Origin: Candidatus Zhuqueibacterota bacterium
Lineage (GTDB): Bacteria > Zhuqueibacterota > Zhuqueibacteria > Oceanimicrobiales > Oceanimicrobiaceae
DNA length: 64,000 nt
Assembly: GCA_029261995.1 (NCBI GenBank)
Contig: JAJDAF010000041.1
Span: forward strand, 45,902 to 109,901
Direction: 5' to 3'
In this document: positions 1-9,097 of the stretch, piece by piece
Position numbering within the stretch: the stretch's first letter is position 1
Layout of the letters: the number at the start of each line of letters is the position of its first letter
The notes under the pieces: model-generated
The model's database searches: none
What the model saw: the letters and a program-made list of their open reading frames with translations, nothing else
Told to the model about the DNA's origin: nothing
Translations under genes and position numbers: made by a program

Positions 1-916
1 CCCGGTTTCCTGTCCGGCAGGACTCGAACAGTATCTTTGATGCGTCGGGCGAGAACACCGGGCCCTGATCCCAGAAGAAATTGTTCGTAAGCTGAACCCG
101 GTTTTTGCCATCGAGGTCGATGACATAGATTTCTGCTGTCTTTCTCACCAATTCCATCCTCTTATCTTTGGAGATGCCGTATTCGGCCAAATCGGACGAC
201 CGCAGGGCGAAAGCATAGAAAATGATGTGTTTGCTGTCCGGCGCCCAATTGTGCACCATGTTGGAAAGCGGGTCACGGGTGACGTTGCGCTGGTTGCTGC
301 CGTCGGGATTCATGACGTAGATTTCACGGTTGCCGTCGCGGGTGGTGTTGAAAGAAATCAGACTGCCGTCCGGCGACCAGCGCGGGACATAGTCCGTGTT
401 TTTGTTGTGCGTCAGACGTTTGACGTGACTGCCATCCCGGTCCATCACGTAGATTTCACTCTTGTCTTCATCCCGGTCTGAGTGAAACACGATTTGGCGC
501 GAATCGTGCGACCAGGCCGGATCGCCGTTGCGCGATTTATCGTTGGTGACATTCTGTAATCCGCTGCCATCAATGTTCATCACGTAAATGGCCTCTTCCT
601 TGTCCGAATAGCTCATGAAGACAATTCTTTTGCCGTCAGGCGAGATGGAGGGCAGGTATTTGACCGTCTGCGTGTGGGTCAGGCGGCGGACGTTGCTGCC
701 ATCAACATTCATGATATAAATCTCCTGCAGACCGTCGCGATTTGAATCGAAGACGATCTGATTGCCGTCAGGGGACCAGGTAGCGCCCCTCGACATTGGC
801 GCAAGTTTGTCACAATCCGGCGTTTGCTCGGCGGTTTGCGCCGGAGCTTTGGATATGACCATCAGCGCAAGCAGACAGGCCAGGTTGAACGTGATTTTAG
901 ATACCGTTGGGCTCAT
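1..916 (-). CDS. TolB-like PD40 beta-propeller protein (3' end cut by window edge)
   Basis: The reading frame opens at the ATG at 914-916 on the minus strand and stays open to base 1, so the C-terminus lies outside the window; about 305 codons are visible. The N-terminus is a signal peptide (hydrophobic stretch ending near APAQ, residues 1-27). The rest is a series of WD40-like/PD40 repeats of the TolB type, with 'WSPDGNQIVF' and 'EIYVMNxDGS' recurring about every 45 residues. Proteins of this kind are periplasmic or surface beta-propellers; some sit in front of a peptidase or other C-terminal domain, which cannot be judged here. Exact function is unknown. Confidence 0.85.
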   Translation of the reverse strand, partial: MSPTVSKITFNLACLLALMVISKAPAQTAEQTPDCDKLAPMSRGATWSPDGNQIVFDSNRDGLQEIYIMNVDGSNVRRLTHTQTVKYLPSISPDGKRIVFMSYSDKEEAIYVMNIDGSGLQNVTNDKSRNGDPAWSHDSRQIVFHSDRDEDKSEIYVMDRDGSHVKRLTHNKNTDYVPRWSPDGSLISFNTTRDGNREIYVMNPDGSNQRNVTRDPLSNMVHNWAPDSKHIIFYAFALRSSDLAEYGISKDKRMELVRKTAEIYVIDLDGKNRVQLTNNFFWDQGPVFSPDASKILFESCRTGNR

Positions 917-1170
917 GGCTTTGTCCCTCCCTTAGAGTTTGAGCAACTGGTTCAGTTTTGGATTACAGCATCGGGGCTCGTCTCAATCCCGGATAGATGA
1001 GAACACGAGCATGTGCACGCAGGCTCCTGGAAGCTTTGCTGCGAGATGCACAAGCAGGTTGCGCGCTCAGCGACCTGATGTCATGAACGCCACGCCGGCG
1101 CAACAACCATCTTGAGTTCTGAAAACAAATCACCTGCTCGACGCAGTGTGCACGCAAGTCTGAGAGCAGT

Positions 1171-2226
1171 TCAAAACAAACGCGTCTCTCCGAATCGCAT
1201 CACGCTGAATGTCTCAGGATCGATATTCGACTCACGCAGAACGGACGCCAGAAAAACCGGCGGCTCCGCCATTTGCTCGTCTGCCAGCTTGAAAGTGCCC
1301 CAGTGCATGGCGATTGAATTCCATGCCCGCACATCCTGGTGGATTTGCACCGCCTGGCGTGGATCGACGTGCACTGCGCCCATAAACCAGCGCGGTTTGT
1401 AGGCGCCGATAGGGATCATCGCGACCTTCATCGCCCCGAAGCGCTCGCCGATCTCTTTGAATTGTGGAGAATAACCGGTGTCGCCGGCAAAATAGATGTT
1501 GCCCTGTGGCGTCTCGATGACCCAGCCGCACCAAAGCGTGCCGTTGCGGCTCAGGAACGAGCGTCCGGAAAAATGCTGGGCAGGCACGGCGTGCAGCCGC
1601 ACGTCTCCGAGTTGTTGCGACTGCCACCAATCGGCCTCGAACAAGGGCTCGCGACCTCTCTCTCGCAGCCAGTCACCGAGACCGAGCGGCACAAAATATT
1701 TCACATCTTTGCCCAGCCGTCGAATCGTGGCATCGTCCAAATGGTCGTAGTGGTCATGACTGATGACCACGGCATCAATCTCCGGCAAGTCCGCGAAAGC
1801 AAGACCGGGCCGGGCCAGCCGTTTCGGACCGGCAAAAGAAACCGGTGAACATCTCTGGCTGAAAATCGGATCGGTCAGAATATTGAGGCCGGCCACTTGA
1901 ATCAGGAAGCTGGCATGCCCGATCCAGGTAATCTGAATGGAGTCCGCGGCCGGTTGCCGGATGCGCTGTAAATCGGACTCGGCAAACCTGGGCACATAAT
2001 CTGGAATCTCGATATCGGCAAGCACGGCCTGCTCGTGCGGCCCCCGGGCAAACTGCCATCTCAGGAAAGCTCCGAAGCCGTGGTTAACATTGCTGTGAGG
2101 GTTTCGAAAGCCCGTCGCGGTATGATGTGCAGCGGACTTCAGGGCAATTTCTGTCGCTTCCATAGAGTGGCACCCGGTCAGGGTAAATGCAGTGAGCAGG
2201 AATATCGGCAGGGTTGTATGAATCAT
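1171..2226 (-). CDS. Metallo-beta-lactamase-fold hydrolase, lipoprotein (NAPE-PLD/RomA-like)
   Basis: A 351-residue protein with a lipoprotein signal (LTGC, Cys19), so probably anchored in the envelope. The metal-binding motif of the metallo-beta-lactamase fold is complete: HDHYDH at 157-162, His218, the GDT aspartate at 249 and His308. The core 'TWIGHASFLI' near 100 and the overall layout match the family that includes N-acyl-phosphatidylethanolamine phospholipase D and bacterial outer-membrane RomA-like proteins. It is therefore a probable zinc-dependent phosphodiesterase or lactonase; the substrate is unknown. It stands alone, divergent from the ABC-F gene, with 250 bases between the two starts. 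Confidence 0.85.
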   Translation of the reverse strand: MIHTTLPIFLLTAFTLTGCHSMEATEIALKSAAHHTATGFRNPHSNVNHGFGAFLRWQFARGPHEQAVLADIEIPDYVPRFAESDLQRIRQPAADSIQITWIGHASFLIQVAGLNILTDPIFSQRCSPVSFAGPKRLARPGLAFADLPEIDAVVISHDHYDHLDDATIRRLGKDVKYFVPLGLGDWLRERGREPLFEADWWQSQQLGDVRLHAVPAQHFSGRSFLSRNGTLWCGWVIETPQGNIYFAGDTGYSPQFKEIGERFGAMKVAMIPIGAYKPRWFMGAVHVDPRQAVQIHQDVRAWNSIAMHWGTFKLADEQMAEPPVFLASVLRESNIDPETFSVMRFGETRLF

Positions 2227-2476
2227 GAAGGGGTTAAACGCCAGGTCTCGCGCTTTGTTTCTTTAACGCGATCCCGGGTTGCAAGCTCAGATCAAGCGGA
2301 TCATCCTCCGGGTAGCCGGCCCACCTTTACCCACAACCCGAAAGTGTCCACGGAGGCCCACAAAACTTCCCCTTAGTCACAGAAACGAGCCCGAATGGTC
2401 ACCTCCGGTCTCTGCTTCGGATCGCGCCGCAAGAAGTGCTTGGAAATTTGCCTCCGGGTTCGCTATATTACCCGCC

Positions 2477-4327
2477 ATGATTCAAGTATCCAACTTATGC
2501 AAGTCATACGGCAGCCACGAGCTGTTCATCGACGCCAATTTCAATGTCAACGCCAGGGAGCGAGTCGGGTTGGTTGGCAGAAATGGCCACGGCAAGACCA
2601 CCTTGCTGCGTCTTCTGCTGGGGCGCGAGTCAGCGGATTCCGGCACAGTTAATATTCCTCGCAACTATCGGCTGGGCTACCTGGAGCAACACCTGAACTT
2701 CACCCAGCCATCTATTCTGCAGGAGGCCTGTCTCGGCTTGCCGCCAGACCAGGAGCACGATGCCTGGCGCGCCGAAAAAATTCTGGCGGGACTTGGCTTC
2801 GCGCCCGCCGACATGCAGAGACCACCGGCTGAGTTTTCCGGCGGCTTCCAGGTGCGGCTCAATCTCGCCAAAGTCCTGGTCTCCGACCCGGACATGCTGC
2901 TGCTGGATGAACCGACCAATTATCTCGACGTCGTCTCGATTCGCTGGCTCACCCGCTTTCTAAACTCATGGAAAGGCGAACTCATCCTCATTACCCACGA
3001 CCGTGGCTTCATGGACAGCGTGACGACGCATACCCTGGGCATTCATCGCCAGCGCCTGCGCAAAATAGAAGGCGGCACCGCCAAGCTCTATGAGCAGATC
3101 GCTTCTGAAGAAGAGATCTATGACAAAACCCGCCTGAACGATGAGAAACGCCGCAAAGAGGTTGAGCTGTTCATCCGGCGATTCCGCGCCAAAGCGCGCC
3201 TGGCAGGCATGGTGCAGTCACGCGTCAAAACTCTGGAGAAGAAGGGCCGCAAAGAGAAGCTCGAAAAGATAGAGAACCTGGAATTCTCCTTCAACTCTGC
3301 GGCCTTCCCAGCCAAAGTGATGATGGACGTCTCTGACCTGAGCTTTCAATACGGCGATGGGCCGCGGCTGTTCTCAGACCTCAATCTCACCATCCACAAA
3401 GACGACCGCATCTGCATCGTCGGTAAAAACGGCAAAGGCAAGACCACTCTGCTCAAAGTGCTGGCGCAAAACCTGGCGCCCGTCTCCGGAAATATTCGGA
3501 CGCACGCCAGTCTGCAGACCGGGTACTTCGAACAGACCAACATCGCCTCGCTGGACCCGAACAAAACGGTGGAACAGGAACTTCTGGCTAGCGCGGAAGA
3601 GTGCACGCAGCAGCAGGCCCGCAACATTGCCGGCGCCATGATGTTCAGCGGCGACAACGCGCTCAAGGCCATTTCGGTGCTGTCCGGTGGTGAGAAGAGT
3701 CGTGTCATGCTCGGCAAGCTGCTGGCCGCGCCCTACCACCTTCTGCTGCTGGACGAGCCGACCAACCATCTTGACATGGAATCATGCGATTCGCTGGTGG
3801 CCGCCATCGACGCTTTCGACGGCGCGGTTATGCTGGTGACGCACAACGAAATGTTTCTGCACACCCTGGCCAACCGGTTGATTGTCTTCGACCGCGGCAA
3901 ACAGTTTCTTTTTGAAGGCAGTTATCACAGTTTTCTCAACGACGTCGGCTGGGAAAGCGATGACCCCGTTTCTCAAACGCGGGAAGAGGCCGAAGCGCCT
4001 GCCGCCGCCAGCACCGTGGACAAGAAAGCTCTGCGCAAACTCAAGGCAGAAATCATCCAGGAAAAATCACGCACGCTGAAACCGCTGGAAAGCCGCATGG
4101 CGCAGCTCGAGCAAAACATCGAAAAGCTTGAAGGCGAACTCAGCGCCGTCAATCAACGATTGCTGGCGGCTTCATCCAATGGCGACGGCGCTGCCATTAC
4201 CGACCTTGCGAAACAGGAACGCGACCTCCAGTCCAGCCTGGAAACAACCTACAATAAACTCGATGCCGTCACCAGCGACTTCGAAACGAGATCGGATGAA
4301 TTTCAGACCCGGCTGGCAAATCTGTAA
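2477..4327 (+). CDS. ABC-F family ATPase (Uup/YheS-like)
   Basis: Two ATP-binding cassettes in one soluble polypeptide of 616 residues with no membrane segment, the hallmark of ABC-F ribosome-associated ATPases. Cassette 1: Walker A GRNGHGKT at 34-41, signature FSGG near 121, Walker B with DEPTNYLD near 145. Cassette 2: GKNGKGKT near 316, LSGGEKSR near 402, DEPTNHLD near 427. A lysine-rich linker joins them, and residues 515-616 form a charged coiled coil as in Uup/YheS. The open frame extends further upstream, but homology begins at MIQVSNLCKSYG, so the ATG at 2477 is chosen; no good ribosome-binding site is visible. Probable role in translation or ribosome rescue. Confidence 0.92.
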   Translation: MIQVSNLCKSYGSHELFIDANFNVNARERVGLVGRNGHGKTTLLRLLLGRESADSGTVNIPRNYRLGYLEQHLNFTQPSILQEACLGLPPDQEHDAWRAEKILAGLGFAPADMQRPPAEFSGGFQVRLNLAKVLVSDPDMLLLDEPTNYLDVVSIRWLTRFLNSWKGELILITHDRGFMDSVTTHTLGIHRQRLRKIEGGTAKLYEQIASEEEIYDKTRLNDEKRRKEVELFIRRFRAKARLAGMVQSRVKTLEKKGRKEKLEKIENLEFSFNSAAFPAKVMMDVSDLSFQYGDGPRLFSDLNLTIHKDDRICIVGKNGKGKTTLLKVLAQNLAPVSGNIRTHASLQTGYFEQTNIASLDPNKTVEQELLASAEECTQQQARNIAGAMMFSGDNALKAISVLSGGEKSRVMLGKLLAAPYHLLLLDEPTNHLDMESCDSLVAAIDAFDGAVMLVTHNEMFLHTLANRLIVFDRGKQFLFEGSYHSFLNDVGWESDDPVSQTREEAEAPAAASTVDKKALRKLKAEIIQEKSRTLKPLESRMAQLEQNIEKLEGELSAVNQRLLAASSNGDGAAITDLAKQERDLQSSLETTYNKLDAVTSDFETRSDEFQTRLANL

Positions 4328-4388
4328 CAACTCCATATTTTTGCGTAGACTGAAATATTACTGAATTCCAAACTCAGAGGCCTACGCC

Positions 4389-5009
4389 ATGAAACGATTG
4401 CTGCTCTTCACGTTTGTCGCTTCCTTTCTAGCAGGATGCTCGATTAACGAAAACGTCCGGGTCGAAGATGGCGAGACCCACCGCGGTGGTCTCACCAGTG
4501 TGAACGGCAACCTGATTGTGGGCCGGGATTGCAAAGTCAGTGGTGGCGCGCACACGGTCAATGGCAGCATCAAAGTGGGTCGCGGTTCGCAGGTCCGGGG
4601 TCTTGTCACCGTCAATGGCCGCATTCAAGTGGGGCCGGACGTCAGCGTCGATGGCGACATCGAATCGGTCAACGGTTCGATCCGCTGTGACAATGGTGCG
4701 GAAATCGACGGCAAACTCAAGGCTGTCAATGGCGAGGTCACGCTCAATGGCACTCGGGTGCGCCGCGAAATCGAAACCGTGAACGGAGATGTGAGGTTAA
4801 CGGCTGGCTCGAGAGTCGGCGAAATTGTGATTGAGAGAGTCTCCAAGCCTTCTGACAGCGTAGGGCTGACCATCCGGATCAGCGAGCGCTCGATCGTGGA
4901 GGGAGATATCATCTGCCACGACAAGCGCAGAGTTGTCCGTGTTTACCTGAGTACAGGTGGCAAGGTGCTAGGACAGATTCGCAACGCGGAAGTTATCGAG
5001 GGCAGCTGA
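4389..5009 (+). CDS. Repeat-containing lipoprotein with VNG beta-helix-like repeats
   Basis: A 206-residue lipoprotein (LAGC, Cys17). From about residue 38 to 140 a short motif recurs about every 20 residues: SVNGNL, TVNGSI, TVNGRI, SVNGSI, AVNGEV, TVNGDV. Between repeats are 'vGxxxxV.G' steps. This resembles the stacked turns of bactofilin-like (polymer-forming) or DUF4097-like beta-helical proteins, here placed in the envelope instead of the cytoplasm. It follows the ABC-F gene by 61 bases and is convergent with the next gene. Function unknown; a structural or scaffold role is inference. Confidence 0.75.
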   Translation: MKRLLLFTFVASFLAGCSINENVRVEDGETHRGGLTSVNGNLIVGRDCKVSGGAHTVNGSIKVGRGSQVRGLVTVNGRIQVGPDVSVDGDIESVNGSIRCDNGAEIDGKLKAVNGEVTLNGTRVRREIETVNGDVRLTAGSRVGEIVIERVSKPSDSVGLTIRISERSIVEGDIICHDKRRVVRVYLSTGGKVLGQIRNAEVIEGS

Positions 5010-5012
5010 GTC

Positions 5013-5372
5013 TCAAAGAGCTTTTCTGATCTCCTTGAGAATCTCAGACGGCGATGCCGGCTTTTGCAGGAAACCGCTGACCTTGGCCTTCCTGATCTCC
5101 GTTTCCAGAGCATCCCGTGGCGTGGCGCTGACCAGCACACATTTACAGGCGTCATTCATACTCCGGGCCGCCTGCAGGACATCCAGTCCATGCATTTTCG
5201 GCAGCCGGTAGTCACAAATGATGAGGTCATAGCTGTTTTTCTGCATGAGTTGTAGCGCCTTCCGTCCGGTCATCGTCACATCAAAGTCGCAATCCTGGCC
5301 TCCCAGCGCCAGCTTGACCAGTTGCTGAAAGGCTACGTCGTCCTCCACCAGCAGCACCTTTTTTGTAGCCAT
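5013..5372 (-). CDS. Single-domain response regulator (CheY-like receiver)
   Basis: A stand-alone receiver domain of 119 residues. The acidic pair is at 11-12 (VEDD), the phospho-accepting Asp is D54 (IICDYRLPKM), the switch Ser is S82 and the conserved Lys is K104 (LQKP). There is no output domain, so it must act through a partner protein or pass phosphate in a relay. A GAGGAG ribosome-binding site lies 7 bases before the ATG. Its stop is only 3 bases from the convergent upstream gene. No histidine kinase is adjacent; kinases occur about 26 kb away and could be partners, which is speculation. Confidence 0.92.
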   Translation of the reverse strand: MATKKVLLVEDDVAFQQLVKLALGGQDCDFDVTMTGRKALQLMQKNSYDLIICDYRLPKMHGLDVLQAARSMNDACKCVLVSATPRDALETEIRKAKVSGFLQKPASPSEILKEIRKAL

Positions 5373-5591
5373 GCAAATCTCCTCATGTTCGGTTAGCCGT
5401 CTATCAGCTTATCATCGACGCAATTCAGGCGGGAGTTTAGAAGTCGACGCACGGCAGAAAACCCTTGTTTCTTTTCTGCAATTTCAGTAAGATGGCCGAA
5501 ATCGCCATATCAAATTTTCGCCATTTTGCCTGACTATCTTTTCCCCCGAAAGACAGGACAAGCGCATTCGAGTAGAAAGCATGGAGAACCT

Positions 5592-6992
5592 ATGACGAAC
5601 CGGATACCGGTATTGACTGCACTGCTCACATTAGTACTTGCAGGTTCCGCGCTCACGGGGCCGGCGGAAGGAAAGAAGGCGCAATCAACGGCCATCGGCG
5701 CTGGCGCAACTACAGGGACGACCCAGTCCGAAACGACCAAAGAAACACCTGTCGAAGACGACAGCAGCTACCCTGACCCAAACACAATCCCCTACCGGAG
5801 CCACAAGAGCCTGTTGGCGCATTTGTTCTCGCTGCCGGCAAAAGTCTGGCGCCTGGCCTGGACGCCGCTGGGCGAGACGGTAATCTGGGCGGAGCAGAAT
5901 CGTATCCCGCAAAAAGTCACTGACTTCTTTTACCTGAACGACGAAAAAAGCGCAGCGATCTTTCCATTGATTAGCCTGGGCGGCAATACCGGAGCCGGTG
6001 GAGGCTTCTCGGCATTTCATGGCAATCTCTTCGGCAAACGTAAGATAATCAGCTTGAGCGCACTATACAGCTCCGGCGACAACAATTCCGCGACACTGGC
6101 TTACAAAGACTCATCCTTGTTTGGCAGCTCCTTCTATTTCGATGCCACCGCGGAGTACTTCAACGACTCCGAGGAAAAGCTCTACATCGCACCGGGCATC
6201 ACGCAGGAGCAAATGGATAACTCCTCCATCGACGCAAACAACTCAACCACTGACGACGAAACCAGCTATAAAACCCGGGAATTCGGCGTGCTGACCAATC
6301 TGGGCTACGCGTTCAACAAGCAGGTAAGCCTTGGGCTGGTTTCCAGTTTGAGCAACGCTGAAATCGACAGAGGTGATGACGATAATGCGGAGAACTTCCC
6401 AACAACCATTCCCGGCGCTGATGCCGAAACCGGCCTGTTTTCTGTGGGCGGCGCTCTGACTTTGAATTTCAGAAACGGCCACCCGCGCGTGCTCTCCGGC
6501 CCCTTGCTTCGTTTTGGCTACAATTACTACCGCGAGGTGAACGGCGACCGCTTCGAGTTCAACCGCTTCACCATCGAAGCCAATCAGTTCATTCCGATTC
6601 CTTTCCTGGCCAAGAATCGTAGGCTTGCGGTCCGGGGACTTTTTGAAAAGCTCGCCAGAAACGGTGAAAAAGAAATCCCGTTTTATGAACTCAGCATGCT
6701 CGGAGACGCCGCCAACTTACGCGGCTTCGACCAAAACCGGTTTCGCGGTCGCGGGCTTTTGCTGTTTAATTTCGAGTACCGCTACCCGGTCTGGGACCTC
6801 TGGGATGCCGTCATTTTTGTTGATCAGGGCCAAGTTTACGATGACATTAGCGATATCGCGCTCGGAGAATTTCACACTTCTTATGGCACCGGGCTACGCT
6901 TCATGTCACAGAAGGGATTTCTCATGCGCATCGAGCTTGCACGCAGCAGCGAACAATGGCGTGCCTTGTTTCAGATCGCACCCAATTTCTAG
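5592..6992 (+). CDS. Omp85/BamA-like outer-membrane beta-barrel (surface antigen D15 type)
   Basis: A 466-residue protein starting at the ATG at 5592, preceded by GGAG; a longer frame exists, but the signal peptide (MTNRIPVLTALLTLVLAG) begins here. The C-terminal half is a barrel: alternating aromatic strands, the conserved 'NLRGF' of the Omp85 L6 loop near residue 380, and a terminal Phe. No POTRA repeats are evident before the barrel, and the N-terminal 120 residues look like a low-complexity linker plus a helical segment. It is thus closer to short 'surface antigen' barrels than to essential BamA. The next gene starts 32 bases on, suggesting a functional pair. Confidence 0.85.
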   Translation: MTNRIPVLTALLTLVLAGSALTGPAEGKKAQSTAIGAGATTGTTQSETTKETPVEDDSSYPDPNTIPYRSHKSLLAHLFSLPAKVWRLAWTPLGETVIWAEQNRIPQKVTDFFYLNDEKSAAIFPLISLGGNTGAGGGFSAFHGNLFGKRKIISLSALYSSGDNNSATLAYKDSSLFGSSFYFDATAEYFNDSEEKLYIAPGITQEQMDNSSIDANNSTTDDETSYKTREFGVLTNLGYAFNKQVSLGLVSSLSNAEIDRGDDDNAENFPTTIPGADAETGLFSVGGALTLNFRNGHPRVLSGPLLRFGYNYYREVNGDRFEFNRFTIEANQFIPIPFLAKNRRLAVRGLFEKLARNGEKEIPFYELSMLGDAANLRGFDQNRFRGRGLLLFNFEYRYPVWDLWDAVIFVDQGQVYDDISDIALGEFHTSYGTGLRFMSQKGFLMRIELARSSEQWRALFQIAPNF

Positions 6993-7024
6993 AATCATCA
7001 CTCGAGATGAAAACCGGTAAGAAT

Positions 7025-8770
7025 ATGAACAAGAACCTCCAGATCATTACGATACTTTCGATGCATTTCCTGCTGCTGACTGCCTGCGGCGGGCCGCGCT
7101 TCAACCTGGCGCCGGTCAAAACGGTGGACCCGGACATGGAAAACATCCCGACGCCAGACAACAAGGAGGAGAATCAAATCTGGGATCTCGCCGACATGAC
7201 CTTCTTCTACCAAGTTGAAAAGGTACTGGATTTGAACTGGAGCGCCCGCAAAATTGGCAAGGGATTGCACCTGGTCAAAGGCAAGCCGGCGGACAATATT
7301 AACGTTCTCGACGAGGCGCCGAACTCAAGCTGGTACACCAATCGTCACTACCACAATCCCATGACCATCGAAGAACTCAAGAAAGGGCCAAACGTAACCG
7401 ACGGTCCCGAGCCAAACGGCCCCTGGACGATTGTCGCCGGCAAGTTCGAGGGCGGCACCACGGGCTTCACCATCAAAGATGCGAACGGCGAGTACTATAT
7501 TCTGAAATTCGATGCGCCGCGCTTTGTCGGTATGGGCTCGTCCGCTGAGGTTATTTCCACCAAGATTCTCTACGCCTGTGGTTACAACGTGCCGCAGAAC
7601 ACAGTCGAATACTTCGACCCGTCCATTTTCCGAATTGGCGAGACCGCCAAAGTCGCGGAGGGTGGCAGCAAACGGCCCATGACCCCGGCTGATCTCAAAG
7701 CGCTGGTCGATCCTATTCCGCGCACAAAAGATGGCCACATCCGGGCCCTGGCGAGCAAATATGTGGATGGCAAGCCGGTCGGCATCTGGAATTTCCGGGG
7801 CCGGCGGAACGACGATCCGAACGACCGCGTCAATCACGAACACCGGCGCGAAATTCGCGGTTTGCGCACGATCGGCTCATGGCTCAGCGATGAGGACAGG
7901 CGGGCGGCAAACACACTCGCAGTTTATGCGACGCATCCGGAGACTGGCAACAAATACATCAAACACTATGTCCTGGACATGGGCTCGACGCTCGGCAGCA
8001 ACAACATCATCCCGCATGCTCCCAAGTATGGCAACGAATTCCTGATCGACCCGAGAACCATCGGGCTGCAGTGGCTGACCTTGGGCGCGTGGGTCAAACC
8101 CTGGGAGTTTGAGACCGGCCATCTCAACCCGGAGTTCCCGTCGGTCGGCTATTACGAGTCCGAGATTTTCAATCCCGGAGAATGGTATCCAACCTACGCG
8201 AATCCCGCGTTCGAATACACGACCTACCGCGATGCCTTCTGGGGCGCCAAGATTGTCATGGCGTTCACCGACGAGCAAATCCGCGTCATTGTCGAAACTG
8301 CAAAGATGCCGGACCCGGCCGCGCAGGAATATCTGATCAAGACCATGATCGAGCGTCGCGACAAGGTTGGTCGCTACTGGTTCGAACGCATGAACCCGGT
8401 GGACAAATTCAGATTCGAACGCCAGGGCGACCGGTTGATTCTGGCCTTCAACGACCTGGCCATCGACGGTAATCTCGAATCGGCAGAAGGGACGAAATAC
8501 ATCTGCACCCTCTCGTGCATCGACAAAGGCTTGCACCGGCAGTCCGCCGTGGATGAACCGGCCATCTTGATCTCTGAAAACGGCGAGGGCTTTTTCGACG
8601 AGATGCTCGCAGAGAATACGTTCAAGAAGGAAGAAGACAAAATCTTCTCAGTAGAAATCAGGACGCAGCGCAACGAGGCACAAGTAACAAACAGTGTTTT
8701 CGTGTATTTCTACTATGCGGGTGCAGGCAAAGCTGACCCTCGGGTGGTTGGGGTCATACGAAAGCAGTAG
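7025..8770 (+). CDS. Lipoprotein of unknown family with possible protein-kinase-like fold
   Basis: A 581-residue lipoprotein (LTAC in the first 22 residues). I do not recognise a named family. Several segments fit a kinase-like fold of the HipA/FAM20/CotH type. 'YYILKFD' has Lys161 in a beta-strand, Glu175 follows in a helix (SSAEVIS), and 'GYNVPQN' is like the HipA region after it. 'DRRAANTL' has Asp291 and Asn296 as a possible catalytic loop, and 'VLDMGSTLG' has Asp318 as a possible metal-binding DFG equivalent. This assignment is inference. It lies directly after the Omp85-like barrel. The ATG at 7025 is preferred because the lipobox follows at the right distance. A decayed paralogue fragment lies at 11588-11780. 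Confidence 0.8.
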   Translation: MNKNLQIITILSMHFLLLTACGGPRFNLAPVKTVDPDMENIPTPDNKEENQIWDLADMTFFYQVEKVLDLNWSARKIGKGLHLVKGKPADNINVLDEAPNSSWYTNRHYHNPMTIEELKKGPNVTDGPEPNGPWTIVAGKFEGGTTGFTIKDANGEYYILKFDAPRFVGMGSSAEVISTKILYACGYNVPQNTVEYFDPSIFRIGETAKVAEGGSKRPMTPADLKALVDPIPRTKDGHIRALASKYVDGKPVGIWNFRGRRNDDPNDRVNHEHRREIRGLRTIGSWLSDEDRRAANTLAVYATHPETGNKYIKHYVLDMGSTLGSNNIIPHAPKYGNEFLIDPRTIGLQWLTLGAWVKPWEFETGHLNPEFPSVGYYESEIFNPGEWYPTYANPAFEYTTYRDAFWGAKIVMAFTDEQIRVIVETAKMPDPAAQEYLIKTMIERRDKVGRYWFERMNPVDKFRFERQGDRLILAFNDLAIDGNLESAEGTKYICTLSCIDKGLHRQSAVDEPAILISENGEGFFDEMLAENTFKKEEDKIFSVEIRTQRNEAQVTNSVFVYFYYAGAGKADPRVVGVIRKQ

Positions 8771-9097
8771 TAGCGGAAACCTCGCCACCTTTTTGACAGC
8801 AATTCCGGCTGTCGATGAATTCAAGTCTCTATGTGCCGCAAGACAATCGTCATTTTGGCAAGATCTCGCAGCAGCATTGGCCGGCGCCACAACCTATTCT
8901 TTGCTCCTCTGTTCGAATTCGAACACTCGCTGTTATCCAGCCGGATACTTCTCGCACCCAACCTGATTCATTCCTCGCCATTCAGGCATGTACGCGACCA
9001 CTGGCACACTTCTTGTCCAGAAGGCTGGTTGTTTCAAGGACGGCGGCCGCGGAAACCGGCGGCCCTGCAAATCAGTTATTCCGACCGGAGCACAACC
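8771..9097. other. Intergenic stretch with a 14-base perfect palindrome
   Basis: A 327-base gap between the lipoprotein and permease genes without a convincing gene on either strand. The only structure noted is the perfect palindrome GTTCGAATTCGAAC at 8911-8924, which could be an operator but is equally compatible with chance. Confidence 0.5.

Noticed and set aside
2279..2476. N-terminal extension of the ABC-F protein by 66 residues.
   Set aside because: The extension is not family-like, is rich in Pro/Arg/Lys, and lies outside the conserved cassette start.
5592..6992. The barrel as true BamA.
   Set aside because: No POTRA repeats precede the barrel and it lacks the usual neighbours (skp, lpx genes), so it is only called Omp85-like.
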